Shown here: positions 54,239-63,700 of the stretch, one piece after another
Layout: each line of letters opens with the position of its first letter
Position numbering within the stretch: the first letter of the stretch is position 1
From: Planctomycetaceae bacterium
GTDB taxonomy: Bacteria > Planctomycetota > Planctomycetia > Planctomycetales > Planctomycetaceae
Assembly: GCA_041398785.1 (NCBI GenBank)
Contig: JAWKUA010000025.1
Location: 15,461-79,460, forward strand
Direction: 5' to 3'
DNA: 64,000 nucleotides
Made by a program: the position numbers and the translations under genes
The notes under the pieces: generated by a model
The model's database searches: none
Told to the model about the DNA's origin: nothing
Seen by the model: only the letters and a program-made list of their open reading frames with translations

Positions 54239-55036
54239 CTATCGCGCCGTCCAGCCGCCGTCGACGGTAACCATGCTGCCGGTCATGAAGCTGCCGGCGG
54301 CGCTGGCCAGCAGAATCGCGGCTCCCTGAATCTCCTCAAGTTCGCCCCAGCGTTCCTGAGCGACCGCGCCGATGATGAATTTCCGCGCTTCCTCCGTGTC
54401 GGCGATCGGAACGTTCATGGGAGTCAGAAACGGTCCGGGACAGATGGCGTTGCACGTGATGCCGAAGCGGGCCAGCTCCAGACCCAGTCCGCGAGTCATC
54501 TGCACGACGGCTCCCTTGCTGGACGTGTATGGCGAGCGGTTGGCCAGTCCGACCAGCCCCAGTGTGCTGGCCATGTTGATGATGCGGCCGTAACCTGCCT
54601 TTTTCATGTGTGGCACGACGGCTTTGCAGCACAGCCAGATACCGTCGACGTTGGTTTTCTGCACCTTCTGAAAGTCTTCGTAGGCCACGTCTTCAATGCT
54701 GCCGCGAATGTTGATTCCCGCATTGTTGATCAGAATGTCAATGCGTCCGAACTTTTCAATGACGGCTGCCACCACGCGATTGACGTCTGCGGGAACGGAC
54801 ACGTCGCCCGCCAGAGCGATCGCAGTCACGCCAAATCCGTCGGCAATCTCCGCGGCCACTGCGTTTCCTTCGTCGGCATTCCGACTGACAATCGCAATGT
54901 TCGCGCCGGCCGACGCAAGTCCCGCCGCCATCGCCGCGCCAAGCCCCTTGGAACCGCCGGTGACCAGTGCCACTCGATCGTGAAGGTCAAACTGTTTGAT
55001 TCCCGGAAGAGATTTCAGCGGTTTGGCGTCGGGCAT
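54239..55036 (-). CDS. SDR family NAD(P)-dependent oxidoreductase
   Basis: The ATG at 55036 is preferred over an in-frame TTG at 55051; the protein is then 265 residues. Classical SDR marks are complete: VTGGSKGLGAA (cofactor loop), LINNAGINIRG, the catalytic serine in INMASTLGLVG and the YTSSK motif in RSPYTSSKGAVVQ. The layout resembles gluconate 5-dehydrogenase/3-oxoacyl-ACP-reductase-like enzymes. The substrate is not evident and neighbours give no pathway. Confidence 0.87.
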   Translation of the reverse strand: MPDAKPLKSLPGIKQFDLHDRVALVTGGSKGLGAAMAAGLASAGANIAIVSRNADEGNAVAAEIADGFGVTAIALAGDVSVPADVNRVVAAVIEKFGRIDILINNAGINIRGSIEDVAYEDFQKVQKTNVDGIWLCCKAVVPHMKKAGYGRIINMASTLGLVGLANRSPYTSSKGAVVQMTRGLGLELARFGITCNAICPGPFLTPMNVPIADTEEARKFIIGAVAQERWGELEEIQGAAILLASAAGSFMTGSMVTVDGGWTAR

Positions 55037-55169
55037 GTCAGATGGTTCCAATCATGAAATTCAGTAACAGGGTCTTTACGAATGTGAGCAATGCAGTGTC
55101 CGGATCGACGTCGCTCTGCTTATGCGTCCGGCGGATGAGAATCTACCTGTGTGGAGCAGTGATGGCTTC

Positions 55170-55193
55170 ACCCTCCCGCTGAAGCGGGAGGGT
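55170..55193. repeat. Perfect short hairpin (ACCCTCCCGCT family)
   Basis: An 11-bp perfect stem, ACCCTCCCGCT with its complement, closes a two-base GA loop and is followed by AAAATC on the plus strand. The spacer is between birA and the SDR gene, both on the minus strand. There is no T-run on either side in the right place for a standard terminator, so a REP-like element is more likely. Confidence 0.65.
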
Positions 55194-55282
55194 AAAATCT
55201 CACCCGCCGCTCGTCTCAAGCCGCGGGCTGCAGAGAAGCACTGCAGTTTTGCAAAGCTGCCGCGAATCGGCGAGGCACTACA

Positions 55283-56104
55283 CTAACGTTCCGCCTGCCA
55301 GGTCACCACGCTTCCGCCGGAGAATCGCTGAATCGTTCCGGCGGCGGTCTCCAGCACGAGCGCACCGTCTTCGTCGATTCCGCGACAGGTTCCGGCATGT
55401 TGCCGGTCACCGGTCTGCAGAACCAGCTCGCGTCCGTTCAGAATGCTGGCGGCGTTGGCTTCCGACAGCACCGCGGCAGGCGACCGGGAAAGACGCTGCT
55501 TCAAAGACGTCAATTCTGCCACGATCGCTATTAGTACGGCGGTCAGATCCTGGTGCTGTCCGGTGAGGTCGAACACCGACGCGGCTCGCTGCCGCACTTC
55601 CATCGGCGCGGGAGACAGCGAATTGTTGACGTTCACACCGATGCCAATGATGACGCCGCACCGGTCACCCGCGTTGTGCTGTTCAGCAAGGATTCCGCAA
55701 ATCTTTTGCTCACCGACCAGGACATCGTTCGGCCACTTAATCGCGGTCGTTCGGTTCGGGACCAGCGGCGCGACGGCGTTGCGCACGGCCAGACCGGTCA
55801 GCAGAGAAATCATCGCTCGACGTTCCACCGGCAGATCCATCGACTCCGCGTCGAGCACGATCGAAAACGTGAGTGCTCCGGCGGTCGACCACCACTGATT
55901 GCTGCCCCGTCCGCGCCCCGCCGTTTGATTGGCCGTCAACACCAGAGCAGGCGCTACTTCCAGCAGCGGCTTCAGCAGCGAGACGGCCAGGCGATTCGTC
56001 GATTCCAGCGTCTCGTGATATTCGACATGACGAATACCCGTCTGCCGGCAAATGAGTGGCAGATCAAACGGCGGCACGGGAAGTTCTCTGACCGTAGTCG
56101 TCAT
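55283..56104 (-). CDS. birA: Biotin--[acetyl-CoA-carboxylase] ligase
   Basis: The ATG at 56104 (MTTTVRELPV) is preferred; the frame opens at 56125. The 273 residues match the BPL catalytic domain: HETLESTNRLA, the biotinyl-adenylate loop in TANQTAGRGRGSNQWWS, IKWPNDVLVGEQKICGIL and GIGVNVNNS, plus a C-terminal SH3-like region. No N-terminal helix-turn-helix is present, so it is a ligase without the BirA repressor function. It lies 93 bp downstream of the cysteine desulfurase gene on the same strand. Confidence 0.92.
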   Translation of the reverse strand: MTTTVRELPVPPFDLPLICRQTGIRHVEYHETLESTNRLAVSLLKPLLEVAPALVLTANQTAGRGRGSNQWWSTAGALTFSIVLDAESMDLPVERRAMISLLTGLAVRNAVAPLVPNRTTAIKWPNDVLVGEQKICGILAEQHNAGDRCGVIIGIGVNVNNSLSPAPMEVRQRAASVFDLTGQHQDLTAVLIAIVAELTSLKQRLSRSPAAVLSEANAASILNGRELVLQTGDRQHAGTCRGIDEDGALVLETAAGTIQRFSGGSVVTWQAER

Positions 56105-56197
56105 GCTTGCCAACCGACGGATCATTCATGGCCGGAATCTGAAGCACGGGAACCGAGTCCCGAAGCTCGCGTCGCGGCGTGTGAGGAAGCTCATTCG

Positions 56198-57343
56198 TCA
56201 TGCCGTTGCCAGATTCTGCAGCCGATGGACGACGCTGATGATGCGTCCGGCGGCTTCTTCAATTTCTTCGGACGTGTTGAGAATACTGAGCGAAAACCGC
56301 ACCGACGACCGGCAGATGTCCGGCGGGCAACCCATCGCCAGCAGTGCCGGAGCAGGCTCTGCCGAGCCGCTCGCACAGGTGCTGCCCAGCGAACAGGCGA
56401 TGCCTTCCAGATCCAGATTCACCAGCAGCGCTTCTCCATCTATTCCGGGAAAGGCGATGGACAGTGTGTTCGGCAGTCGGCGAGCATCGATTCCGTGAAC
56501 GACTGATCCGTCGCATTCGGTCAGCAAGCGGTGCTGCAGGCTGTCGCGCATTTCGGACAGCCGATGATTTCGTTCGTGAGATTGAGCGTCAAAAATTTCG
56601 AGAGCCTCCGCCATGCCGGCGATCAGTGCGACGGGTTCCGTTCCGGCTCGCCGGCCGGATTCCTGATGACCGCCTTCCAGCAGCGGCGGAAGCTGAACTC
56701 CGCGACGCAGCAGCAGACCGCCGATGCCTCGCGGACCGTGGAACTTATGAGCCCCAAATGCCAGCGCCGTGGCCTTCAGTTCCCGGAAGTTGACCGGGAT
56801 CTTGCCGGCCGCCTGAACCGCGTCGACCAGCAGCGGAACGCGATGTTCCAGGCAGCGGTCCGCCAGCGGTTTCAGGTCCTGAATGACTCCCGTTTCGTTG
56901 TGGGCCAGAATCACGGTGACCAGTTTCAGGTCCTGCCACGGCAGATCGTCGAACTGACCGCTGACCAGCAGTCCTCGTGAATCAACGTCCAGGAGGACCT
57001 GCGTGAATCCATTCTGGCAAGCTCGTTCGCAGGCCCGGACCGTGGCCGGATGTTCGCCGGCAGTGTGAGCGATCGTGCCTTTGCGTCCGAGCGTCAGGCC
57101 GTAGACGGCGGCGTTGATCGCTTCCGTACCGCCGCTGGTGACGATGACTTCTTCCGGCTCGGAGCCAAGCACTCGTGCGATCGTGTCACGGCTTTCGTTC
57201 AGAACAGTGCGGGCATCGCGGCCGAACGAATGCTGGCTGCCGGGGTTGGCAAACGCGTTTCGCCACGCGTTGTCCATCGCGGTGATCACTTCCGGCAGCA
57301 GCGGTGTGGTGGCGTTGTTGTCCAGATAAATTCGGGAAGGCAT
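56198..57343 (-). CDS. Cysteine desulfurase (NifS/IscS-like)
   Basis: The 381 residues are a group I class V desulfurase: YLDNNATTPLLPEV at the N-terminus, TSGGTEAINAAVYG, HNETGVIQDL, the PLP lysine in FGAHKFHGPRGIGGLL and the catalytic cysteine loop SLGSTCASGSAEPAP. It is distinct from sufS at 48232, so the window encodes two desulfurases. No IscU, NifU or tRNA-thiolation gene is adjacent. The product could serve Fe-S assembly or tRNA modification. Confidence 0.9.
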   Translation of the reverse strand: MPSRIYLDNNATTPLLPEVITAMDNAWRNAFANPGSQHSFGRDARTVLNESRDTIARVLGSEPEEVIVTSGGTEAINAAVYGLTLGRKGTIAHTAGEHPATVRACERACQNGFTQVLLDVDSRGLLVSGQFDDLPWQDLKLVTVILAHNETGVIQDLKPLADRCLEHRVPLLVDAVQAAGKIPVNFRELKATALAFGAHKFHGPRGIGGLLLRRGVQLPPLLEGGHQESGRRAGTEPVALIAGMAEALEIFDAQSHERNHRLSEMRDSLQHRLLTECDGSVVHGIDARRLPNTLSIAFPGIDGEALLVNLDLEGIACSLGSTCASGSAEPAPALLAMGCPPDICRSSVRFSLSILNTSEEIEEAAGRIISVVHRLQNLATA

Positions 57344-57639
57344 GTGTCTGACGTCACGCGGAATTGCGGTTGATAAGGTCAGCGGGCAGAGTATCCGCGC
57401 GACTCGGCAGCGTCTACGTTCACCGTCGCAGCCTCGGGATGATGATCGCCGCGACGTGGCCGAAGACCCGCCCGCGAATCGATTGCCAGTGCCGACTTTG
57501 AGACATCAAACGACTCGTCAAAGCGCGGTGGACGCGACGGCGGGAGGCGGTTAGTCTCAGGCCGTCGACTGGTTTTGATCCGCCGGACTGTTGCCCGAAT
57601 CCTTCGCAACGAACCTGTTCAGGAAGCTGCCCGCGTCCC

Positions 57640-58929
57640 ATGCACTTTGACGAAAGTTCCATTCTGCCGCCGTCCTCCAGATCACTGGAAAGTCTGCACG
57701 ATGTCTGCCAGGCCGTCGATCAGGGCACGGCTCGCCATGAAGCCGAATGGATCAAGCTTCGGCGGCAGATGCATTGTGCTCCCGAACCCAGCGGCGCGGA
57801 GATTGAAACCAGCCGGTTGATTCTGCAGCGGCTGCAGGTCGCCGGGATGAAGGCTCACATTCCGGATCGCCGAGTCGGTGTGATCGCCGATCTGGTACTG
57901 GGTGACGCCGACGAGCACTCGCCCGTGATCGCTCTTCGAGCCGACATCGACGCTCTGCGAATGACCGACCAGAAGACGGTGTCGTATTCGTCGAATCGGG
58001 AGGGGCTGGCTCATACCTGCGGCCATGATGTGCATACGACGGTTGTGCTGGCGGCTGCGGAACTGTGCGCGGAAATCGCCGGGCAGGTTCCGAAGTCATC
58101 ACTGCCGGCCGTTCGGCTGCGGTTCCTGTTTCAGGCGGCGGAAGAAACCTGCGAAGGCGCGGCCTGGATGATTGAAGACGGAGCGCTGGATGGCGTGAAA
58201 TGTATTCTGGGACTGCATGTCGAGCCCGCTCAGCCAGCCGGCCGGATCGGCGTCTGCTACGGAGTTCTGACCGCGCAGGTGGATGAAGTGGCCATCGCGA
58301 TTCACGGCACGGGCGGCCACACGGCCCGGCCTCACAACACGACTGATCCCGTCGCCGCGGCGGCGATGCTGATCTGCAACCTGTACCAGATCCTTCCCAG
58401 AACCGTCGATGTGCGCGACGCGTCCGTGTTCACGGTCGGGCAAATCGTCGGCGGGACCGCGTCCAACGTGATTCCGGACGAAGTACGGATCGCGGGCACT
58501 CTGCGGACCATCGATCGCGAAAGCCGCGAAAAGCTGCTGGAACGAATTCGAACCACCGCTCAGCACATCGGTCAGTTAACGGGCAACGAAGTTCGCGTCG
58601 AATTTCGCAAGCCGCTTGGTTCCGTCCGCAACGACACGTCTGTCACCGCGGCGTTCGAACTGGCCGGACGGCATGTGCTGGGCGAATCCGGCGTCGTCCG
58701 GCTGAGTCGGCCAAGCATGGGCGGCGAAGATTTTGCCGTCTACCTGGACCATGTGCCGGGAGCACAAATCCGTCTTGGCTGCGCGGGACCGACGCCCGAC
58801 GGAGAATCCTGGCCGCTGCTGCATTCCCCGGTGTTCGACATCGATGAACGGGCCATCAGCCTGGGAATCCGGATCCTGGTGCGCACAGCGCTGCTGCTGG
58901 CCGCGGCCGGTGCGGATCCCGTGAAGTGA
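57640..58929 (+). CDS. M20 family amidohydrolase/peptidase
   Basis: The 429 residues fit the M20D group (N-acyl-amino-acid and IAA-amino-acid hydrolases): RRQMHCAPEPSGAE, ALRADIDALRM, the metal motif HTCGHDVHTT, the catalytic pair in FQAAEETCEGA and SRPSMGGEDFAVY near the end. The dimerisation domain contains GTGGHTARPH. The enzyme is presumably cytoplasmic, as no signal peptide is seen. The substrate is not determined. It is convergent with the barrel gene, 47 bp away. Confidence 0.88.
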   Translation: MHFDESSILPPSSRSLESLHDVCQAVDQGTARHEAEWIKLRRQMHCAPEPSGAEIETSRLILQRLQVAGMKAHIPDRRVGVIADLVLGDADEHSPVIALRADIDALRMTDQKTVSYSSNREGLAHTCGHDVHTTVVLAAAELCAEIAGQVPKSSLPAVRLRFLFQAAEETCEGAAWMIEDGALDGVKCILGLHVEPAQPAGRIGVCYGVLTAQVDEVAIAIHGTGGHTARPHNTTDPVAAAAMLICNLYQILPRTVDVRDASVFTVGQIVGGTASNVIPDEVRIAGTLRTIDRESREKLLERIRTTAQHIGQLTGNEVRVEFRKPLGSVRNDTSVTAAFELAGRHVLGESGVVRLSRPSMGGEDFAVYLDHVPGAQIRLGCAGPTPDGESWPLLHSPVFDIDERAISLGIRILVRTALLLAAAGADPVK

Positions 58930-58976
58930 CACGGCGTTTCGTGGCAACGAACAGACGCCGAAAAACCGGCCACCCG

Positions 58977-60173
58977 TCAATACGCCAGCAGCAGTTGCAG
59001 CGACGCTCCGTGGAACATCACCGTATCGTTTCTGTCCAGACCCGTCCCGGTCAAAAAGCCGGATCGTGATAGCTGGCCGGGTGCGGTCGCGACGCCGTGC
59101 AGTCCAAGCACGTGATAGCCGGCCTGCAGCGACAGGTTGTTGCAAAGTCGCCGCCGCGCAACGATGCCGAATTCGCCGGAACCCGCGACGCTCAGTTGAT
59201 CGCCGTTTGCAGTGAACGTCGTCGCCGGTGCTGAGAAGTTCGTCAGCGAACTGAATTGTCCGGCGTCATTCAGATACAGACCCGCCTTGCCGTAGAACTG
59301 TACGCAGCAGTCGCAGCCCGCCAGCAGATCGCAGACCAGGCCGGTCTGCAGCCCGATCAGATCGTTGTCCGCCGCGACTGTGAACAGGATATCGCCGACT
59401 CCGGGTCCGCTGGTGAGCCGATTCAGCAGCCGCTCGTTCAATTGCATGTAGCGAAGTCCGTACAATAGAGTCGTGCGGCTGCCGATGCAGCGCCGGGCAT
59501 TCGCTTCGACGCTCATCAGACGCGATGAGTACACGCTGGTGACGTCTCGCCCGCCCGTGACAAACGTCTGCGGATTCGTGTGGATCACCAGAGGATTGCC
59601 GTTCAGACGCAGCGTGCGCGAATCAGACCAGTCGTCAACATTGAAGAACCGGAATTCCAGATCGGTGGCGGAATCAAACGCGCGATGCCGCGTCAGTCCG
59701 AGATCCATGCCGGCGGCCCATCCAGGGTTAAAGTCGGCGGCATTCAGCCCCGCGCCCGGCGCGGCGGGATCGGAAATCAGCGGCTGGAATTTCGGCATCG
59801 CCCGGTGCACGAAGACCGCGCCGACGCTGGCTGTCCAGGTTTGGCACGGGTCGCAACACGCGTTGGCGAAACAGCAGTTGTCGTTCGGACCGACGCGCAG
59901 AAGGTCTCCGATTGGCCGCAATGGATCATCGTCGCAGGTGGCACCGCAGGACGCTGGACGAACCGTCAGCGGCGATGACTCAGCTTCGGAGTCCGGTCCA
60001 TTCGAATCCGAAGTCAGCAGCGACGCGGTCAGGAACTGCGGAACCCAGTTATCGTCTCCCGGCGCGAAGTGGGAATTCTCCCCCTGCGCCGCGATCGAAT
60101 TCACGCAGACACAAACCGTGACCACCAGGCTCACCATCCGTACCGCCGATCGGCAGGCGTGGGTGACCAGCAT
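58977..60173 (-). CDS. BBP7 family outer-membrane beta-barrel protein
   Basis: The 398 residues start with a signal peptide (VSLVVTVCVCVNSIAAQG). A cysteine-rich short region (NDNCCFANACCDPCQTW) comes next. Beta-barrel strands follow, with the planctomycete BBP7 traits WTASVGAVFVHRAMP, GWAAGMDLGLTRHRA, ATDLEFRFFNVDDW, TTLLYGLRYMQLNERL and a terminal aromatic strand (ASLQLLLAY). The family is confined largely to Planctomycetota and its transport role is unknown. The extra cysteines (CDCCVQFYGKAG) face unusual positions for a porin. Confidence 0.82.
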   Translation of the reverse strand: MLVTHACRSAVRMVSLVVTVCVCVNSIAAQGENSHFAPGDDNWVPQFLTASLLTSDSNGPDSEAESSPLTVRPASCGATCDDDPLRPIGDLLRVGPNDNCCFANACCDPCQTWTASVGAVFVHRAMPKFQPLISDPAAPGAGLNAADFNPGWAAGMDLGLTRHRAFDSATDLEFRFFNVDDWSDSRTLRLNGNPLVIHTNPQTFVTGGRDVTSVYSSRLMSVEANARRCIGSRTTLLYGLRYMQLNERLLNRLTSGPGVGDILFTVAADNDLIGLQTGLVCDLLAGCDCCVQFYGKAGLYLNDAGQFSSLTNFSAPATTFTANGDQLSVAGSGEFGIVARRRLCNNLSLQAGYHVLGLHGVATAPGQLSRSGFLTGTGLDRNDTVMFHGASLQLLLAY

Positions 60174-60740
60174 TTTCGTCGACCTCCTTTGCGACCAGTG
60201 AACGCATCCTCACTGCGATCGTGTGTTCACTGACTGTCCGCGGCGCAGCTCGATGGCGGATCGCGCGGCACGTACTGACGCGAGTAGTTTTCGGTTTCTG
60301 CGAGCCATGCCGCCACAGGCTGGGCAATCTTCTGCACACATCATTGCGTTGTTCCATCACGTGTCGTGCCGTCACCGTTCTTTTCGTCAAACTCCATTTC
60401 GCGCGGCGGCTTTGAACGCGTCTGCGCAGAGCGAAGCCGTAAGCGCTGCGGGCGCTGCGAACGTGACGGATTTCGCGGCCTGTGCCAACTGCGTTTGGCC
60501 GAGCGCCTTGCGGGGTCACGTCGACAGCGAAATCCCTTCGCCCTCAGCGACTGCGACTTAAGTTGCGAAGGCGGGATTTGCGCGATCGCGGCATCGCTGG
60601 TCGGCATCGAAGTGGTAGCTTCGAGCGACTGATTTCCGCCACGCGCCGGCTTCGGATTCACAGTGTCTGAGCCGCCTGATCGCGTGGCCACCATGCCCTG
60701 GTGGCTTCCCCCACCGATCCTGTGTTCATCAGAGATTTCC
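60174..60740. other. Divergent upstream region of the surface protein
   Basis: About 570 bp between the leftward BBP7 gene and the rightward surface-protein gene. Short open frames are present on both strands without recognisable content. Promoters for both genes must lie here; none was placed with confidence. Confidence 0.4.
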
Positions 60741-63700
60741 ATGCGTTCAACGCCGACACGGTCCCGATTCTCATTGCTCACCGAACAACTGAAACGATGT
60801 CTGGATCCGACCGCGTGCCGGCATTCGCTTCGAAGTCGCCGCAGTCGTCGGCACGCAGGCCGCATCAGCAATGTGCAGGACCTGGAATCGCGTCTGTTGC
60901 TGGCGGTGACTCCCGCTGTCGCCGTGAACGCGCCCGGCGAGACGTTTATCGGAGAGAGCTTCGACCTGCAGCTGAGTTTCGACAACACCGGCACCGGGGC
61001 AGAAACCGGCTACGGTCCGATCATCGACGTCATCCTGCCCGTCAACGGAGCAGACGGAGCGGCGGGAACGTCAACCGCGGACGGATTTAACACCACGGGC
61101 TCGGCCACGTATCTCGGCGCCAGCGTCACCACGATTGATCTGACGTTTCCCGATGACGGCGGCGGCACGGGCAGTGTCCAGCATCCGTACTTCGTCGACG
61201 CATCGGGAGCACCGCTGACCGTTTCAGGAACGGCCGGCGACAAACTTGTGGTGATCGAGCTGCCGTTCGGATCGTTCACTCCCGACCAGCCCGCGGCGAC
61301 CGTTGTGCTACCCGTGCAGATGTCGAACCTTGCAGACCTGGGCACTGCGCTGGACATTCGTGCTCGCGCGGGATTCCGGTTCGGCACAGATCCGCTTGAC
61401 AACCCGGCGTCGGACCCGTCGCTGCTGAGTCCGGGTGATGCCAGCGCGGACAGTTCCACATGGACCGAAGTCGGCAGCACCACGCCGATTCTTGTTCAAC
61501 TGGAAAAACGCAATCTCGCCGACGAGCAGGAAACAGCCACCGGTCCGAACTTCGTGCAGACTTATGAAATCGCCCTGCGCGTCGCCGAAGGACAGACGAT
61601 CACGAACTTCGACATCACCGACCTGCTGCCGCCGGAACTTGTCTATGTCGGCGACGCCAGCGTCAGCTTCACAGCTGGTTCCGGAGCAACAGTGTCCGGA
61701 ATGTCGATCATCGATTCACCGCCGGCTGATTTCAGTCCGCACGCGGCACCGGACAATGACCTTGTCGTTCGCTTCAACAGTGTGACGGGCGGAACGAACA
61801 ACAGCGGTCTGACGCTGACATTCGACTTCTATGTCAATGAATTCAACGCGGCCGGAGCCAGCGTGCTGCCGCCGTCGACGGCAGACGATTTTGTTTCGCA
61901 GAATGAAGCGTTCGCCATCGGCGACTGGACACCGATCGACGGCCGCGACGCGGGAGGCACCGACAACGTTGTCGCTCACGAAAACGTCGCGGGACCGGAT
62001 GACGATCTGGAAGACCAGAGCATCGCCGTTCAGAAATCGCTCATCATTCACACCGACAACGGTGCTGCCGGATTCACGCCGGGCGACGTGTTGGAATACA
62101 CGCTGCAGTTTCAGGTCAGCGACTACTTCGCGTTTGAAGACGTGAATCTGACCGACCTGCTGTCCGACGGCCAGCGCCTGGACGATTCCTTTACGCCGAG
62201 GCTGTTCGTTCAGGAACATGGCAACACGTCGTCCGCAGCGTCGTTTGCGTTTGCGAACTTCACCGTCGCCGACAACTTCAGCGGTTTGACCGATGCCGGA
62301 GTCGCGGCCGGCAGCGGCCCGTCGCACGTCGTTGACGGTTCCGTACCGGTCGGTTCGCAGGAACTTCGCTTCCGCATTTCGGACGAACTGACGACTCGCG
62401 GCGGCACGTTTGCCGACGGTCAGCTTGTCGGCGGCGCGATCCCCGACGGCGGAACCGGCGGCCCTGACCCGGACGCCGGACCGACGCTGCCGTTCGGAGC
62501 CACGCTGGGTACGATTGTGTACCGCGTCATTGTGCAGGACAGATTCAGCGACGATTTTCCGTCCGGTGACCGATCCGTCGACGAGGGCGACACGCTTTCC
62601 AACTCCGCCGTGATCGACGGTGCCGTGCTGAATTTCAGTGACCTGACGGCAAACGGAAATCGCGAAGCCGACGACACGGCCGAAAGCTTCGAAATCGAAC
62701 GCGGCTCACTGACCAAATCCATCTACGCGGTTAATGGCAGTACAAGTTTCTCAACGCCCGTTCAGGTCGCGCCGGGAGACACGGTGACCTATCGCTTCAT
62801 GCTGACGCTGCCTTCCACGGATATCGAAGATCTGGCGTTTGTCGATTACCTGCCGCTGCCGGTCTTTGATGCACTGGAAGTCAACGGCCCGTTCACAACC
62901 ACCATCAGCGCGACTCCGCCGGCCGCCGGACACGCGAAGTACGGACCGGCGGAATCGTTCTATCCGATCAGCGTGGCTCTGGGCGCCGGATTCGGTCTGC
63001 GTCCAACCATTTCGCGAGACGCCAGCGCCAACAGTGTGACGTTCACGTATGGCGACTACGACAGCCCGCTGAATACGGCCACCGTCATCGACATTTTGTT
63101 CACCGTGACGGTCAGCGACGACCCGTTCGCCGACGGCCTGTTCCTGACCAACCAGGTTCGGCAGGTCGAGGATTCCACAAATGCGGGCAGCTTCGTGCAG
63201 GACGCCATCGTTCAACTTGAACTGACCGAACCCGATCTGGAAATCACCAAGGGCGTCGTCAGCAACGGCAACAGTTCAGGAACGTACAGCCCGGGCACCG
63301 TCGGCCCCGTTTCGTTTTCCGGCCCCGGCGGCGGAGACAACAACGTCGCCACCGCCGAATTCAGCGGCACGATCAATTCAACGAACCTGGCCGCGACTCC
63401 GATCGACAGCAACCTCGCGGGGATCGACGGCGGCGAACTTGTGAAGTTTGCGATCGTGATTGAAAACGTCGGTTCCAGCCGCAACGGCGCGTTCGACGTG
63501 CAGATTTCCGATTCGCTGCCGGCCGGCTTTTCCGTTCCCGGTTCCGGGCTGAATCTCAGCGTCACCGACGGTACCGGAGCCGCCGTGGCCTTCACGGATC
63601 TCGGCGGCGGCCTGTTCGGATCCGGCCTGCGGCTTGACGACGGCGCGACCGGAGCCATCGCCGAATTCGATGCCACCAGCGGCACCAACATCGTTGTGAT

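Noticed and set aside
58930..58976. Possible terminator between the M20 and BBP7 genes
   Set aside because: A bulged stem (CGGCGT/ACGCCG and TTCGT/ACGAA) is present, but the A/T-run lies on the wrong side for either convergent gene.
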